A DNA stretch of 64,000 nt from Georgenia satyanarayanai (GTDB lineage: Bacteria; Actinomycetota; Actinomycetes; Actinomycetales; Actinomycetaceae). Position 1 is the stretch's first letter. Each line of letters begins with the position of its first letter. The stretch covers positions 172,890 through 236,889 of the forward strand of contig NZ_UETB01000003.1 in NCBI RefSeq assembly GCF_900116375.1, given 5' to 3'. The translations under genes and the position numbers were made by a program. Below are positions 1 to 10,329 of the stretch, one piece after another. The notes beneath the pieces were generated by a model, which was given only the letters and a program-made list of their open reading frames with translations, was not told the DNA's origin and searched no databases.

Positions 1-1490
1 ACGCCGGCCATCATGAGGCCGAGGACGTCGCGCTCGGTGTCCCCCGGGACGACGCCGACGACGCGCCCCCGGTACATGACGGCGATGCGGTCGGCCAGGG
101 CCATGACCTCGTCGAGCTCGGTCGAGACGATGAGCACCGGGGTGCCCTTGTCCCGCTCGGCGACGATCTCCTTGTGGATGAACTCGATCGACCCGACGTC
201 GACGCCGCGGGTGGGCTGGGAGGCCACGAGCAGCCGCAGCGGACGTGACATCTCCCGCGCGATGACGACCTTCTGCTGGTTGCCGCCGGAGAGCGTGGAG
301 ATGGGGTCGTGCACCGAGGTGAGGCGCACGTCGAACTGCTCCGCCCGCCGGTGCGCGTTCTCCTCGACGACCCCCGGCTTGAGGCTGCCGAGCGAGGCGA
401 AGGGCTGCGTGTCGTACACGTCGAGGATGAAGTTCTCCGCCACGGTGAAGCCGGCGATGACCCCGCCCGTGGAGCGGTCCTCGGGGACGAAGCCGATGCC
501 GGCCCGCAGCCGCTGCTTGACCGACCTGCCGACGAGCTCCTTGCCGTCCAGGACGATCGAGCCGGAGACCGGCTCGACGAGGCCGAGGATCGTCTCGGTC
601 AGCTCGGTCTGGCCGTTGCCCTGGACACCGGCGACGACGACGATCTCCCCGTGCCGGACGGTGAGGTCGAGGCGGTCGACGGCGACCTGGCCCTTGCCGT
701 CGAGGACGGACAGGTCGGTGACGACGAAGGACTCCTCCCCCGGCGCGGCGTGGCCCTTGTCGACGGCCATGCTCACCGAGCGGCCGACCATGAGGGAGGC
801 GAGCTCGGTCTCCGAGCTCTGCGGGCTCGCCTCGCCGACGACCTTCCCGCGGCGGATGACCGTGATGGAGTCGGCGATCGCGCGGACCTCGCGGAGCTTG
901 TGCGTGATGAAGACGATCGAGGTGCCCTCGGCCTTGAGCTGGCGCATGATGCCGATGAGCTCGTCGGTCTCCTGCGGGGTGAGCACCGCCGTCGGCTCGT
1001 CGAGGATGAGCACCCTGGCGTCCCGCGAGAGCGCCTTGATGATCTCCACGCGCTGCTGCACACCGACGGGCAGGTCCTCGATGACGGCGTCGGGGTCGAC
1101 GTCGAAACCGAAGCGGTCGGAGATCTCCTTGACCCGCTTGCGCGCCTCGCGCTGACTGATGATGCCCAGGGGCCCGGTCGGCTCGTAGCCGAGGGCGACC
1201 GACTCGGCGACGGTGAAGACCGGGACGAGCATGAAGTGCTGGTGGACCATGCCGATGCCGGCGGCGACGGCGTCGCCGGGGCCGGAGAAGGTCGCGGGCT
1301 GCCCGTCGAGGAGGACCTGCCCCTCGTCCGGGTCGTACAGGCCGTAGAGCACGTTCATCAGGGTGCTCTTGCCGGCCCCGTTCTCACCGAGCAGGGCGTG
1401 GATCTCCCCGGGCTCCACGACGAGGTCGATGTGGTCGTTGGCGACCAGGGGGCCGAAGCGCTTGGTGATGCCGCGAAGCTCGAGCTTCAC
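1..1490 (-). CDS. BMP-associated nucleoside/sugar ABC transporter ATP-binding protein, cut by window edge
   Basis: Energising subunit of an ABC importer with two fused nucleotide-binding domains (RbsA/YufO type), acting on the cytoplasmic face. It reads on the minus strand from a GTG at 1488-1490 preceded by GGAG about 7 bases upstream. The first Walker A, GENGAGKST, covers residues 35-43. The second-domain signature LSGGNQQK lies near bases 260-285, and the last visible residues, RDVLGLMMAG, resemble the usual family C-terminus, so only a few residues are missing beyond the window. It follows the bmpA lipoprotein gene, with a strong hairpin between them. By context the substrate is probably a nucleoside, as known for BMP-type systems. 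The permeases should lie just outside the window. Confidence 0.88.
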   Translation of the reverse strand, partial: MKLELRGITKRFGPLVANDHIDLVVEPGEIHALLGENGAGKSTLMNVLYGLYDPDEGQVLLDGQPATFSGPGDAVAAGIGMVHQHFMLVPVFTVAESVALGYEPTGPLGIISQREARKRVKEISDRFGFDVDPDAVIEDLPVGVQQRVEIIKALSRDARVLILDEPTAVLTPQETDELIGIMRQLKAEGTSIVFITHKLREVRAIADSITVIRRGKVVGEASPQSSETELASLMVGRSVSMAVDKGHAAPGEESFVVTDLSVLDGKGQVAVDRLDLTVRHGEIVVVAGVQGNGQTELTETILGLVEPVSGSIVLDGKELVGRSVKQRLRAGIGFVPEDRSTGGVIAGFTVAENFILDVYDTQPFASLGSLKPGVVEENAHRRAEQFDVRLTSVHDPISTLSGGNQQKVVIAREMSRPLRLLVASQPTRGVDVGSIEFIHKEIVAERDKGTPVLIVSTELDEVMALADRIAVMYRGRVVGVVPGDTERDVLGLMMAG

Positions 1491-1564
1491 ATCCGCTCCA
1501 TCACTAGGGGCCGCGGCGACGCGGCCGGAGGGCTGGACGCCGCGGCGTCCGTGGAGGACGAACG

Positions 1565-1599
1565 GTGACGGCCCGGCCACGGGTTGGCCGGGCCGTCAC
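1565..1599 (-). terminator. Hairpin between bmpA and its ATPase gene
   Basis: Fifteen-base perfect inverted arms, 1565-1579 and 1585-1599, enclose a 5-base loop. It sits 13 bases past the bmpA stop and 75 bases before the ATPase start, all on the minus strand. No T-run follows. In a binding-protein-first operon such a hairpin typically acts as a partial terminator or 3' mRNA stabiliser, so the lipoprotein is made in excess over the ATPase. That role is inferred. Confidence 0.7.
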
Positions 1600-1612
1600 T
1601 GTGCGTGGTGGG

Positions 1613-2737
1613 TCAGGGAGCGTTGACGGTCTCGACGGCGAGCTCGCCCGAGATGATCTGCTCCTGGAGCCCCTCGACCTGGTCGAGCAGCTCCTGCGGG
1701 ATGTCGGCGCTGCCGGTGGCGAGGCTGACGCCGCCGTTGGCGAGGTCACCGATGTAGGGCTCGCCGGTGAAGCTGCCCTCGAGGCCGGCCTTGATGGTCT
1801 CGAAGACACCCGCGCCGATCTCCTTGACGACGGAGGCCAGCACGATGTCGGCGTAGTCGGTGGAGGCGGTCCAGTCGGAGTCGACACCGACGATCCACAC
1901 GTCACCGGCGCTCTCGGCGGCGGCGGCCGCACCGAGGCCGACGGGGCCGGCGACCGGCATGATGACGTCGGCGCCCTGGGCGATGAACTGCTCGGTCAGC
2001 GCCTGGCCCTGGCCCTGGTCCTCGAAGCCGCCGGAGAACGTGCCGTCCTGCGCCTCCTTGTCCCAGCCGAGGACCTGGACGTCGCCGTCGTTGTCCTCGT
2101 TGAACTTGGCGACGCCGTCGACGAAGCCGTCCATGAAGATGTTGACCGACGGGATCGGCAGACCACCGAAGGTGGCGACCGTGCCGGTCTCGCTCATGCC
2201 CGCGGCGACGTAGCCCGCGAGGTAGGCGGCCTCGGCCGTGTTGAAGATGATGGGAGCGGCGTTGGGCAGCTCGACCGGCACCGGGGGCGCGTCGGCACCC
2301 TCACCCGGGTCGGAGAAGGTCGCGTCGACGAGGCCGAAGTTCACGTCCGTGTTGCCCTCGGCGGCCGCCTGGATCGGGTCCTCGAGGAGGAAGCCGACGC
2401 CGATGGTCATGTCGCAGCCCTGCTGGACCATGGAGTCGACGTTCGGCCCGAAGTCCGCGTCGGACTGGGACTCGGCGTCGTTGAGCTGGATCCCGAGCTC
2501 CTCCTGGGCGCGCATGCCGCCCTCCATGGCCGACTGGTTGAAGGACTGGTCCTCCCAGCCGCCCTGGTCGGAGATGAGGCAGGCGAGGTAGTCGACCTCC
2601 TCGGCGGAGCCGGTGGCCTCCTCGGTGGTGGCCTCGCCGGCGGGCTCGGTGCTGTCGTCCTCCGGCGCGTCACCGCACGCCGCGAGTGCCAGCGTGGCGA
2701 CGGCCGCGAGAGCGGTCGCGTAGATCGTCTTCTTCAC
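1613..2737 (-). CDS. bmpA: BMP family ABC transporter substrate-binding lipoprotein
   Basis: Extracytoplasmic binding lipoprotein of 374 residues (PF02608 family; members bind purine nucleosides). The N-terminus starts MKKTIYATALAAVATLALAA and the lipobox LAAC places the lipidated Cys at residue 21, followed by an acidic Ser/Thr/Glu-rich linker. Conserved BMP-like stretches include GVGFLLEDPIQAAAE and, later, NGGVSLATG. The start is the GTG at 2735-2737, with AGGAGA about 8 bases upstream. It is the first gene of the operon, with the ATPase downstream beyond a hairpin. Adjacency to a fused ATPase supports an importer role. The exact ligand cannot be read from the sequence. Confidence 0.93.
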   Translation of the reverse strand: MKKTIYATALAAVATLALAACGDAPEDDSTEPAGEATTEEATGSAEEVDYLACLISDQGGWEDQSFNQSAMEGGMRAQEELGIQLNDAESQSDADFGPNVDSMVQQGCDMTIGVGFLLEDPIQAAAEGNTDVNFGLVDATFSDPGEGADAPPVPVELPNAAPIIFNTAEAAYLAGYVAAGMSETGTVATFGGLPIPSVNIFMDGFVDGVAKFNEDNDGDVQVLGWDKEAQDGTFSGGFEDQGQGQALTEQFIAQGADVIMPVAGPVGLGAAAAAESAGDVWIVGVDSDWTASTDYADIVLASVVKEIGAGVFETIKAGLEGSFTGEPYIGDLANGGVSLATGSADIPQELLDQVEGLQEQIISGELAVETVNAP

Positions 2738-2892
2738 GCTTGTCTCCTGGGGATGGTGTGAGGCCGGTGGCCGGCGGAACGATGGAGGCGTTCACCGTGA
2801 CCTATCGGCTGCGTACGGCCGACTGTAAGCCTCCGCGGGCGCGAGATTGGTCGCATGGTGAGATGTGCCTCGGTTCCGTTACACAACCGTTG

Positions 2893-4167
2893 CTATCGCG
2901 CGTGCCCGCGACCGGACAGGACGGGCGCGCCGCCCCGGGAGCCGAGCCGGGACGGCGTCGCGACCCGCGGCTCGTGGCCGGCACGCTGCGCGGTGCGGGC
3001 GAGCACCCGCGCCCCGATGCCGATCGCCCGCTCGTCGACGACGAGATCACCCTGGTGGAGGTCGTAGGCGGGGGCGTCGGGCGTCCGGGTCCCCAGCCGC
3101 ACCATGGCTCCGGGCACGCGCGAGAGGTACCAGGCGAAGTCCTCCCCGCCGAGGGACTGCTCGGTGAGCACGACGGCGTCACTCCCGAGGACCTCCCGCG
3201 TGGCGCCGTCGAGCAGGCGCACGCACTGCTCGTCGTTGACGACGGGGGGCATGCCCCGCTGGTGCTTGAGCTCGACCTCGACACCGAGCGGGGCCAGGAG
3301 GTCCGCGACGACGTCGTCGACGAGCTTTCCCGCCCGCTCCCAGGTCTCCACGTCCAGCGAGCGCAGCGTCCCGGTCACGGTGCCCACCGAGGGGATGGTG
3401 TTCGGCGCGCGGCCCGCGTTGACGGCACCCCACGTGAGGTTGGCCCCAGAGCGCGGGTCCAGGCGCCGGTCGAGCACGGCGGGCAGCTGGGTGATGATGT
3501 GGCCCAGGGCGTAGACGACGTCGCCGGTGAGGTGCGGGCGCGAGGTGTGCCCGCCGCTGGAGCGCACGGTGACGGTGACGTTGTCCGAGGCCGCGGTGAT
3601 CGGCCCGATGCGCGAACCGATCTTGCCGCAGGGGATCTTCGGCGCGCAGTGCAGGGCGTAGATCTGCTCGACGCCGTCGAGGACGCCCTGGTCGAGGAGC
3701 TCCTTGGCCCCGCTGGGCTGGACCTCCTCGGCGGGCTGGAGGATGAGCCGCACACCGACCGGCAGCTGTCCCTCCGCCTCGAGCCGGGCGAGGACGAGGC
3801 CGGCCCCGAGGACGGCGGTGGCGTGGACGTCGTGGCCGCAGGCGTGCGACACGCCCTTGTGCCGGGACCGGAAGGGCAGCCCGGTGGTCTCGGGGACGGG
3901 CAGCGCGTCGATGTCGCCGCGCAGCGCGATCCGCCGTCGTCCGCGCTCCCGCGGGTCGGGGCCGATGTCGCAGACCAGGCCGCTGCCCGAGGTGCGTCGC
4001 GGGGACAGGCCGGCGGCGGTGAGCCGGTCGAACAGGAGGGTGGTCGTCTCCTGCTCCATCCAGCCCAGCTCGGGGTTGGCGTGGATCTGGCGACGGATCG
4101 CCACCAGCTCCTCCTCCAGCTCGGCGGCGAGCTGGACGATGCGGTCGGCGTGGGGGACGTCATTCAC
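2893..4167 (-). CDS. M20 family metallo-amidohydrolase
   Basis: Cytoplasmic dinuclear-metal amidohydrolase of 424 residues, in the family of N-acyl-amino-acid and hippurate hydrolases and IAA-amide hydrolases. Visible metal and catalytic motifs are GDIDALP, the ACGHDVH ligand cluster, the paired glutamates in LQPAEEVQ, HCAP, and a late His in YDLHQGD. A dimerisation domain containing GGHTSRPH lies in the middle. The reading frame stays open far upstream into the next gene, but family similarity begins at VNDVPHADRIVQLAAELEEE, so the GTG at 4165-4167 is chosen. manC ends 20 bases upstream on the same strand, so the two may be co-transcribed. The substrate is unknown. Confidence 0.9.
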   Translation of the reverse strand: MNDVPHADRIVQLAAELEEELVAIRRQIHANPELGWMEQETTTLLFDRLTAAGLSPRRTSGSGLVCDIGPDPRERGRRRIALRGDIDALPVPETTGLPFRSRHKGVSHACGHDVHATAVLGAGLVLARLEAEGQLPVGVRLILQPAEEVQPSGAKELLDQGVLDGVEQIYALHCAPKIPCGKIGSRIGPITAASDNVTVTVRSSGGHTSRPHLTGDVVYALGHIITQLPAVLDRRLDPRSGANLTWGAVNAGRAPNTIPSVGTVTGTLRSLDVETWERAGKLVDDVVADLLAPLGVEVELKHQRGMPPVVNDEQCVRLLDGATREVLGSDAVVLTEQSLGGEDFAWYLSRVPGAMVRLGTRTPDAPAYDLHQGDLVVDERAIGIGARVLARTAQRAGHEPRVATPSRLGSRGGAPVLSGRGHAR

Positions 4168-4187
4168 CCCAGCGACCTTAGCGCCCC

Positions 4188-5282
4188 TCAGCGGAGCGCG
4201 TCGGGCAGGAGGTCGACGACCTCCTTGAGCCGCTGGGCGTGGTCGGTCGTCGTGACGAGCAGCGCGTCGGGCGTGTCGACGACGACGGCGCCCGGCAGCC
4301 CCAGCACCGCGACCAGCCGGTCCGTGGCGGGGACGAGGACGGCGCCGGCGCTGTCGACGGCGTGGGTCCGGCCCTCGCCCAGCGTCCGCACGCCGTCCGG
4401 ACCGGCGGGGAGCAGCGCCGCGAGCGAGCGCCAGTCCCCGACGTCGTCCCAGCCCAGCTCCGCGGGGACGACCGCCACCCCGCCCTCGGCGGCGACGGGC
4501 TCGGCGACGGCGTGGTCGATGGCGATGCGGGTGAGCCGCGGCCACTCGCGCGCGAGGACCTCCGCCCGGTCCGGCCCGTCCCAGGCGCGGGCGATGGCGA
4601 GCAGACCGTCGTGCAGCGGGGGCTGCAGCCGGCGCAGGTGCTCGAGCAGCACCTCGGCGCGGACGACGAACATGCCCGCGTTCCACCGGTAGCGGCCGGT
4701 GGCGAGGTACCCGGCGGCCGTCGCGGCGTCGGGCTTCTCGGCGAAGGAGACGACGTGGAGCGCGGAGGGCGCGGCGTCGACCCCGAGGTGCGCGCCGGAC
4801 TCGACGTAGCCGAAGGCCGTCGAGGGGTGGTCGGCCTCCACCCCGAGGGTCACGACGTACCCGGCACGGGCCGCGGCGACGGCCTCGCGGACGGCGGCGG
4901 CGAAGGCCGCGGGCCGGCGCACGACGTGGTCGGCGGCGAAGGAGCCGACGACGACGTCGCCGTGCCGCTCACGCAGGAGGGCCGCCGCGAGCCCGATCGC
5001 GGCCATCGAGTCCCGGCCCGAGGGCTCGGTGAGCAGGGCGGGCTCGGCGAGGTCCGGCAGCTGCTCGCGCACCCCCGCGGCGTGCGGCTCGCCCGTGACG
5101 ACCGTGACGCCGTCGGCGAGGGGGGCGAGCCGGTCCCAGGTGCCCTGGAGGAGCGTGCGCCCGCTCCCCGTGAGGTCGAGGAGGAACTTGGGGTGCGCAC
5201 GGCGTGAGAGCGGCCACAGCCGGGTGCCGGCACCGCCGGCGGGCACGACGGCGTGGAAGCCGGGGATCGCGTCGGAACTCAT
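4188..5282 (-). CDS. manC: Mannose-1-phosphate guanylyltransferase
   Basis: Makes GDP-mannose from mannose-1-phosphate and GTP for glycan and glycolipid synthesis in the cytoplasm. The nucleotidyltransferase signature GGAGTRLWPLSRRAHPK starts near residue 16. The acceptor-site region carries FVEKPD-like FAEKPDAATAAGYL followed by WNAGMFV, both typical of this family. At 364 residues it has the catalytic domain and short beta-helix but no phosphomannose isomerase domain, so it is the monofunctional form. The ATG at 5280-5282 lies about 100 bases from the divergent sdh operon. Confidence 0.93.
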   Translation of the reverse strand: MSSDAIPGFHAVVPAGGAGTRLWPLSRRAHPKFLLDLTGSGRTLLQGTWDRLAPLADGVTVVTGEPHAAGVREQLPDLAEPALLTEPSGRDSMAAIGLAAALLRERHGDVVVGSFAADHVVRRPAAFAAAVREAVAAARAGYVVTLGVEADHPSTAFGYVESGAHLGVDAAPSALHVVSFAEKPDAATAAGYLATGRYRWNAGMFVVRAEVLLEHLRRLQPPLHDGLLAIARAWDGPDRAEVLAREWPRLTRIAIDHAVAEPVAAEGGVAVVPAELGWDDVGDWRSLAALLPAGPDGVRTLGEGRTHAVDSAGAVLVPATDRLVAVLGLPGAVVVDTPDALLVTTTDHAQRLKEVVDLLPDALR

Positions 5283-5372
5283 GGACGCAGCCTAGACAGC
5301 CACCCCTCCGGCGACCGGCGGGCGCCCTACCGGTGTCCGGGCCCATGGTCCCGACCACGTCCACGAAGTGGA

Positions 5373-5385
5373 TACCATGCTGGTG
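5373..5385 (+). promoter_or_regulatory. Candidate -10 giving a leaderless sdhC message
   Basis: TACCAT at 5373-5378 lies six bases before the sdhC GTG at 5385, so a start at the usual distance would fall on the start codon itself. No Shine-Dalgarno sequence is visible before the GTG. No good -35 hexamer can be seen. Leaderless mRNAs are common in actinobacteria; this assignment is tentative. Confidence 0.3.
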
Positions 5386-6077
5386 TGTCCACCACTCATA
5401 CTGCAGCGCGGCAGGTCAAGGGCCGCCGCACGTCGGTCGCCCTCAAGCTCGTCATGGCCGTCACCGGCGTCATCTTCCTGCTCTTCGTGCTGGCCCACCT
5501 GTACGGCAACCTCAAGGCGCTGTCCGGCCAGCAGGCCTTCGACGACTACGCCCACCACCTGCGGGTGCTCGGCGAGCCGATGCTGCCGGAGTCCGGCTTC
5601 CTGTGGGTCATGCGCCTGGGCCTCATCGTCAGCCTCGTGCTCCACGTGTGGTCCGCGATCGTGCTCGCGCGGCGCAACCGCGCGGCCCGCACGCAGAAGT
5701 ACGTGATGAAGAAGTCGGTCTCCTCGAGCCTGTCCTCGCGGACGATGATGTGGGGCGGCCTGGCGCTCCTCCTGTTCATCGTCTTCCACATCCTGCAGTT
5801 CACGACCCTGACGATCGAGGTCGGCGGCTCCTTCGACAGCCCCTACGACCGCCTCGTCGCCGCCTTCGAGACGTGGTGGCTCGTGGCCATCTACGTCGTC
5901 GCGATGATCGCGCTCGGCATGCACCTGCGCCACGGCATCTTCAGCGCCGCGCAGACCCTCGGCTGGTCCAACCGCACGCGCCAGCCGATGATCAAGGCAG
6001 TAGCCCTGGCCGTCGCGGTCCTCGTCGTCGTCGGCTTCCTCGTCCCGCCGCTCGCCATCGCCTTCGGGCTCGTCTAG
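5385..6077 (+). CDS. sdhC: Succinate dehydrogenase cytochrome b subunit
   Basis: Membrane anchor of complex II, 230 residues with about five transmembrane helices. It carries electrons from the iron-sulfur subunit to menaquinone. Likely haem-ligand histidines sit in LAHLYGNLK, LVLHVWSA, VFHILQF and GMHLRHG, the pattern of the single-subunit (di-haem, type B) cytochrome b of Gram-positive bacteria and corynebacteria. The open frame continues upstream, but similarity begins at VSTTHTAARQVKGRR, so the GTG at 5385 is used. sdhA follows 21 bases downstream. The order C-A-B is typical of actinobacteria. Confidence 0.93.
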   Translation: MSTTHTAARQVKGRRTSVALKLVMAVTGVIFLLFVLAHLYGNLKALSGQQAFDDYAHHLRVLGEPMLPESGFLWVMRLGLIVSLVLHVWSAIVLARRNRAARTQKYVMKKSVSSSLSSRTMMWGGLALLLFIVFHILQFTTLTIEVGGSFDSPYDRLVAAFETWWLVAIYVVAMIALGMHLRHGIFSAAQTLGWSNRTRQPMIKAVALAVAVLVVVGFLVPPLAIAFGLV

Positions 6078-6098
6078 ACCCGCGGAGTAGTGCATCCC

Positions 6099-8068
<1,970 letters not shown>

Positions 8069-8072
<4 letters not shown>

Positions 8073-8812
8073 GAATCACCCTCAAGGTCTGGCGTCAGGC
8101 CAACGCCGCCACCCGCGGCCGGATGGTCGACTACGCACTCGACGACGTCTCCGAGGACATGTCCTTCCTCGAGATGCTCGACGTCCTCAACGAGCAGCTC
8201 ATCGCCAAGGGCGAGGAGCCGGTGGCCTTCGACCACGACTGCCGCGAGGGCATCTGCGGCATGTGCGGCCTCATGATCGACGGCGTCGCGCACGGGCCGG
8301 AGGTCACCACGGTCTGCCAGCTCCACATGCGGTCCTTCAATGACGGCGACACCATCACCGTCGAGCCGTGGCGCGCGGACCCCTTCCCCGTCATCAAGGA
8401 CCTCGTCGTGGACCGCTCGGCCTTCGACCGGATCATCCAGGCCGGCGGGTTCATCTCCGCCAACACCGGCGCGGCCCCGGACGCCCACGCGACCCCGGTG
8501 CCCAAGGCCGACGCCGACGCCGCCTTCGAGGCGGCCGCGTGCATCAGCTGCGGCGCCTGCGTCGCCGCCTGCCCCAACGGCTCCTCGATGCTCTTCACCG
8601 CCGCCAAGGTCACCCACCTCGGCAAGCTGCCCCAGGGCCAGCCGGAGCGGCTCGGGCGCGTGGTCTCGATGGTCGCCCAGCAGGACGCCGAGGGCTTCGG
8701 CGGCTGCACGAACATCGGTGAGTGCGCGTCCGTGTGCCCCAAGGGCATCCCGCTGGACACGATCAACCAGCTGAACTTCGACCTGCGCACCGCCCTCCGC
8801 AACGGCGCCTGA
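8069..8812 (+). CDS. sdhB: Succinate dehydrogenase iron-sulfur subunit
   Basis: Electron-transfer subunit of complex II, 247 residues, linking the FAD of SdhA to the quinone site of SdhC. The N-terminal plant-type ferredoxin domain carries the 2Fe-2S motif [10 protein letters not shown]. The C-terminal domain carries [12 protein letters not shown] and [12 protein letters not shown] for the 4Fe-4S and 3Fe-4S clusters. The start is the GTG at 8069, within the sdhA stop, which implies translational coupling. A long palindrome follows the gene. Confidence 0.95.
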
Positions 8813-8832
8813 CCCGCCGCCCCCTCTCTTCA

Positions 8833-8904
8833 GCCGAGTACGCACAAACGGTCACCCAGCGGCGCCTGCAGCGCCGCCTGGGTGACCGTTTGTGCGTACT
8901 CGGC
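8833..8904. terminator. Very long palindrome between convergent sdhB and yihY
   Basis: Arms 8833-8865 and 8871-8904 pair over 33 bases with one bulged G and a 5-base loop (CTGCA). It fills the space between the sdhB stop (8812) and the stop of the opposing YihY gene (8906), so it can serve both directions as a bidirectional terminator. The arms are about twice the length of an ordinary intrinsic terminator and lack a T-tract. Confidence 0.75.
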
Positions 8905-8905
8905 G

Positions 8906-10204
8906 TCAGGGCTGGCGGTGGCGGGTCTCGCCGCGGGCCTTGCGGCGCTGCGCCGAGCGCTCGGCGTAGGCGTCCTTGCTCACGAAGCGCCGCTGCAGCC
9001 GGCGCCGGTTCCAGTCCCGTGCCCGGCCCACGAGGCCGCCCCAGTAGGCCTCGCGGGCCCGCGCCTCCACGGCCGCCCGCTCGTTCCACTCCGCCCGCTC
9101 CTCCTCGGCGTGGCGCAGGGCGAGGACCTCCTCGCCCTCCTCCCCCAGGTGCTCGAGGTCGGCGACGAGCGTCTCCTCCCGGGACCTCTCGTCGGCCTGG
9201 ACGGTGCCGGTGGTCGCCTCGTAGTCCCACGTGAGGGTCTGGGGGACCGAGAGGGTGACGTAGTTGGGGTGCTCGTCGAAGTTCGTCGCGCTCGGGTCGT
9301 CCGGCTTGGGCGGCGCCGGTGGGTTGGCGGTCCACGCGGCGATCATCAGCGTGACGCGCGCGAGGAGGTTGACCCACAGCAGCAGGGTGATGAGCGCCGC
9401 GGCCGTCGCGAGCAGCGGGTCGTCGGCGCCCCCGACGAGAGTGGTCCCGAAGAGCCGGAGCACGGTGGAGGCCACCGCGCCCAGCAGCGCCCCGAGGAGG
9501 AGGTCACGGCGGGGCACGTGCACGCCGGCGAGCACCCGGAAGAGCAGGACGTACACCGCGGCGTCGACGAGGAGGGCGGCGAGGTAGCCGAGGACGCGCA
9601 GCGCGGCGGAGGCGAAGGCGCCCTCGATGCCGACGGCGTCGAGCACCCACTGCCCGGCCGCGCCGGCGGCGATCCCCAGCGCCGCCGTCGTGACGACCGC
9701 GGCGGCCAGGGCGAGGAAGCCGCCGAGGTCGCGCACCCGCATGAGCACGGGGCTCTCCTTGGGCGCGACGATGCCGAACATCATCCTGATCGATCGCCGG
9801 AGCGCGCCCATGACGGAGATCGCCGTCCACAGCAGCACGCCGGCGGCGGCGACGCTGGCGGGGTTGAGGGCAGTGTCGAGCACGAGCTCGCTGGGGTCGA
9901 CGAGTCCGCCGTTGGTGCCGGTGTCGATGATGCCGGGCAGGGCGTCGTCCACGCTCTGGAGCACGGTCTCCCGCAGCTCGGCGTTGGTGCCGAGCACCGT
10001 CATGAAGACGGTGTAGCCGATCGTCAGGGCCGCGAAGATCGAGAACAGCGCGGAGTAGGTGATGCCACCGGCGAGCAGGCCGCCGTTCACCTTGGCGTAC
10101 CGGGCCAGCCCGCGGCCGGGCCGCGAGTGCTCCCAGCGCGCCATCAGCGCCTTCACGCGTTCGCCCGCCGTCGGACCGTCGCTCCCCTGCTCCTCGGTGC
10201 TCAT
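8906..10204 (-). CDS. YihY/BrkB family inner-membrane protein
   Basis: 432-residue integral membrane protein of the YihY/virulence factor BrkB family, whose biochemical role is not established. The family core is visible: GLLAGGITYSALFSIFAALTIGY near the N-terminus, then about five more hydrophobic helices ending in ALITLLLWVNLLARVTLMIAA. A hydrophilic, Arg/Glu-rich tail of about 120 residues follows. The ATG at 10202-10204 is preferred over a TTG three codons upstream; neither has a strong ribosome site. It is monocistronic and convergent with sdhB. Confidence 0.85.
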   Translation of the reverse strand: MSTEEQGSDGPTAGERVKALMARWEHSRPGRGLARYAKVNGGLLAGGITYSALFSIFAALTIGYTVFMTVLGTNAELRETVLQSVDDALPGIIDTGTNGGLVDPSELVLDTALNPASVAAAGVLLWTAISVMGALRRSIRMMFGIVAPKESPVLMRVRDLGGFLALAAAVVTTAALGIAAGAAGQWVLDAVGIEGAFASAALRVLGYLAALLVDAAVYVLLFRVLAGVHVPRRDLLLGALLGAVASTVLRLFGTTLVGGADDPLLATAAALITLLLWVNLLARVTLMIAAWTANPPAPPKPDDPSATNFDEHPNYVTLSVPQTLTWDYEATTGTVQADERSREETLVADLEHLGEEGEEVLALRHAEEERAEWNERAAVEARAREAYWGGLVGRARDWNRRRLQRRFVSKDAYAERSAQRRKARGETRHRQP

Positions 10205-10271
10205 GCCCGCCAACCCTAGGGAGGAAGCCCGACGGCGGCATCAGCAGACCGATGCCCCCTCCTCTCCTCGT

Positions 10272-10313
10272 GCCGACAGCTGGATTCCTGTCACCAGGAA
10301 TCCAGCTGTCGGC
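10272..10313. terminator. 19-base-arm palindrome after the GH2 gene
   Basis: Perfect 19-base arms 10272-10290 and 10295-10313 with a TCAC loop. It lies just past the stop of the minus-strand glycosidase gene and upstream of the YihY start. The arms start GCCGACAGCTG, reminiscent of but not identical to the GCCGAGAGCTGAG family elsewhere in the window. Confidence 0.75.
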
Positions 10314-10329
10314 GCTGGGCGGGAGGGGG

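Noticed and set aside
309-1568. Long plus-strand frames over the first 1.5 kb
   Set aside because: The minus strand encodes a full ABC ATPase with Walker and signature motifs; the plus-strand frames are GC-driven shadows.
4168-4686. N-terminal extension of the M20 amidohydrolase into manC
   Set aside because: The added residues are Arg/Pro/Gly-rich and lie over the real manC coding sequence on the same strand in another frame; M20 similarity starts at 4167.
8882-10219. A 445-codon plus-strand frame opposite the YihY gene
   Set aside because: Low-complexity Gly/Arg/Glu/Asp translation; the minus strand encodes the recognisable YihY/BrkB helices.
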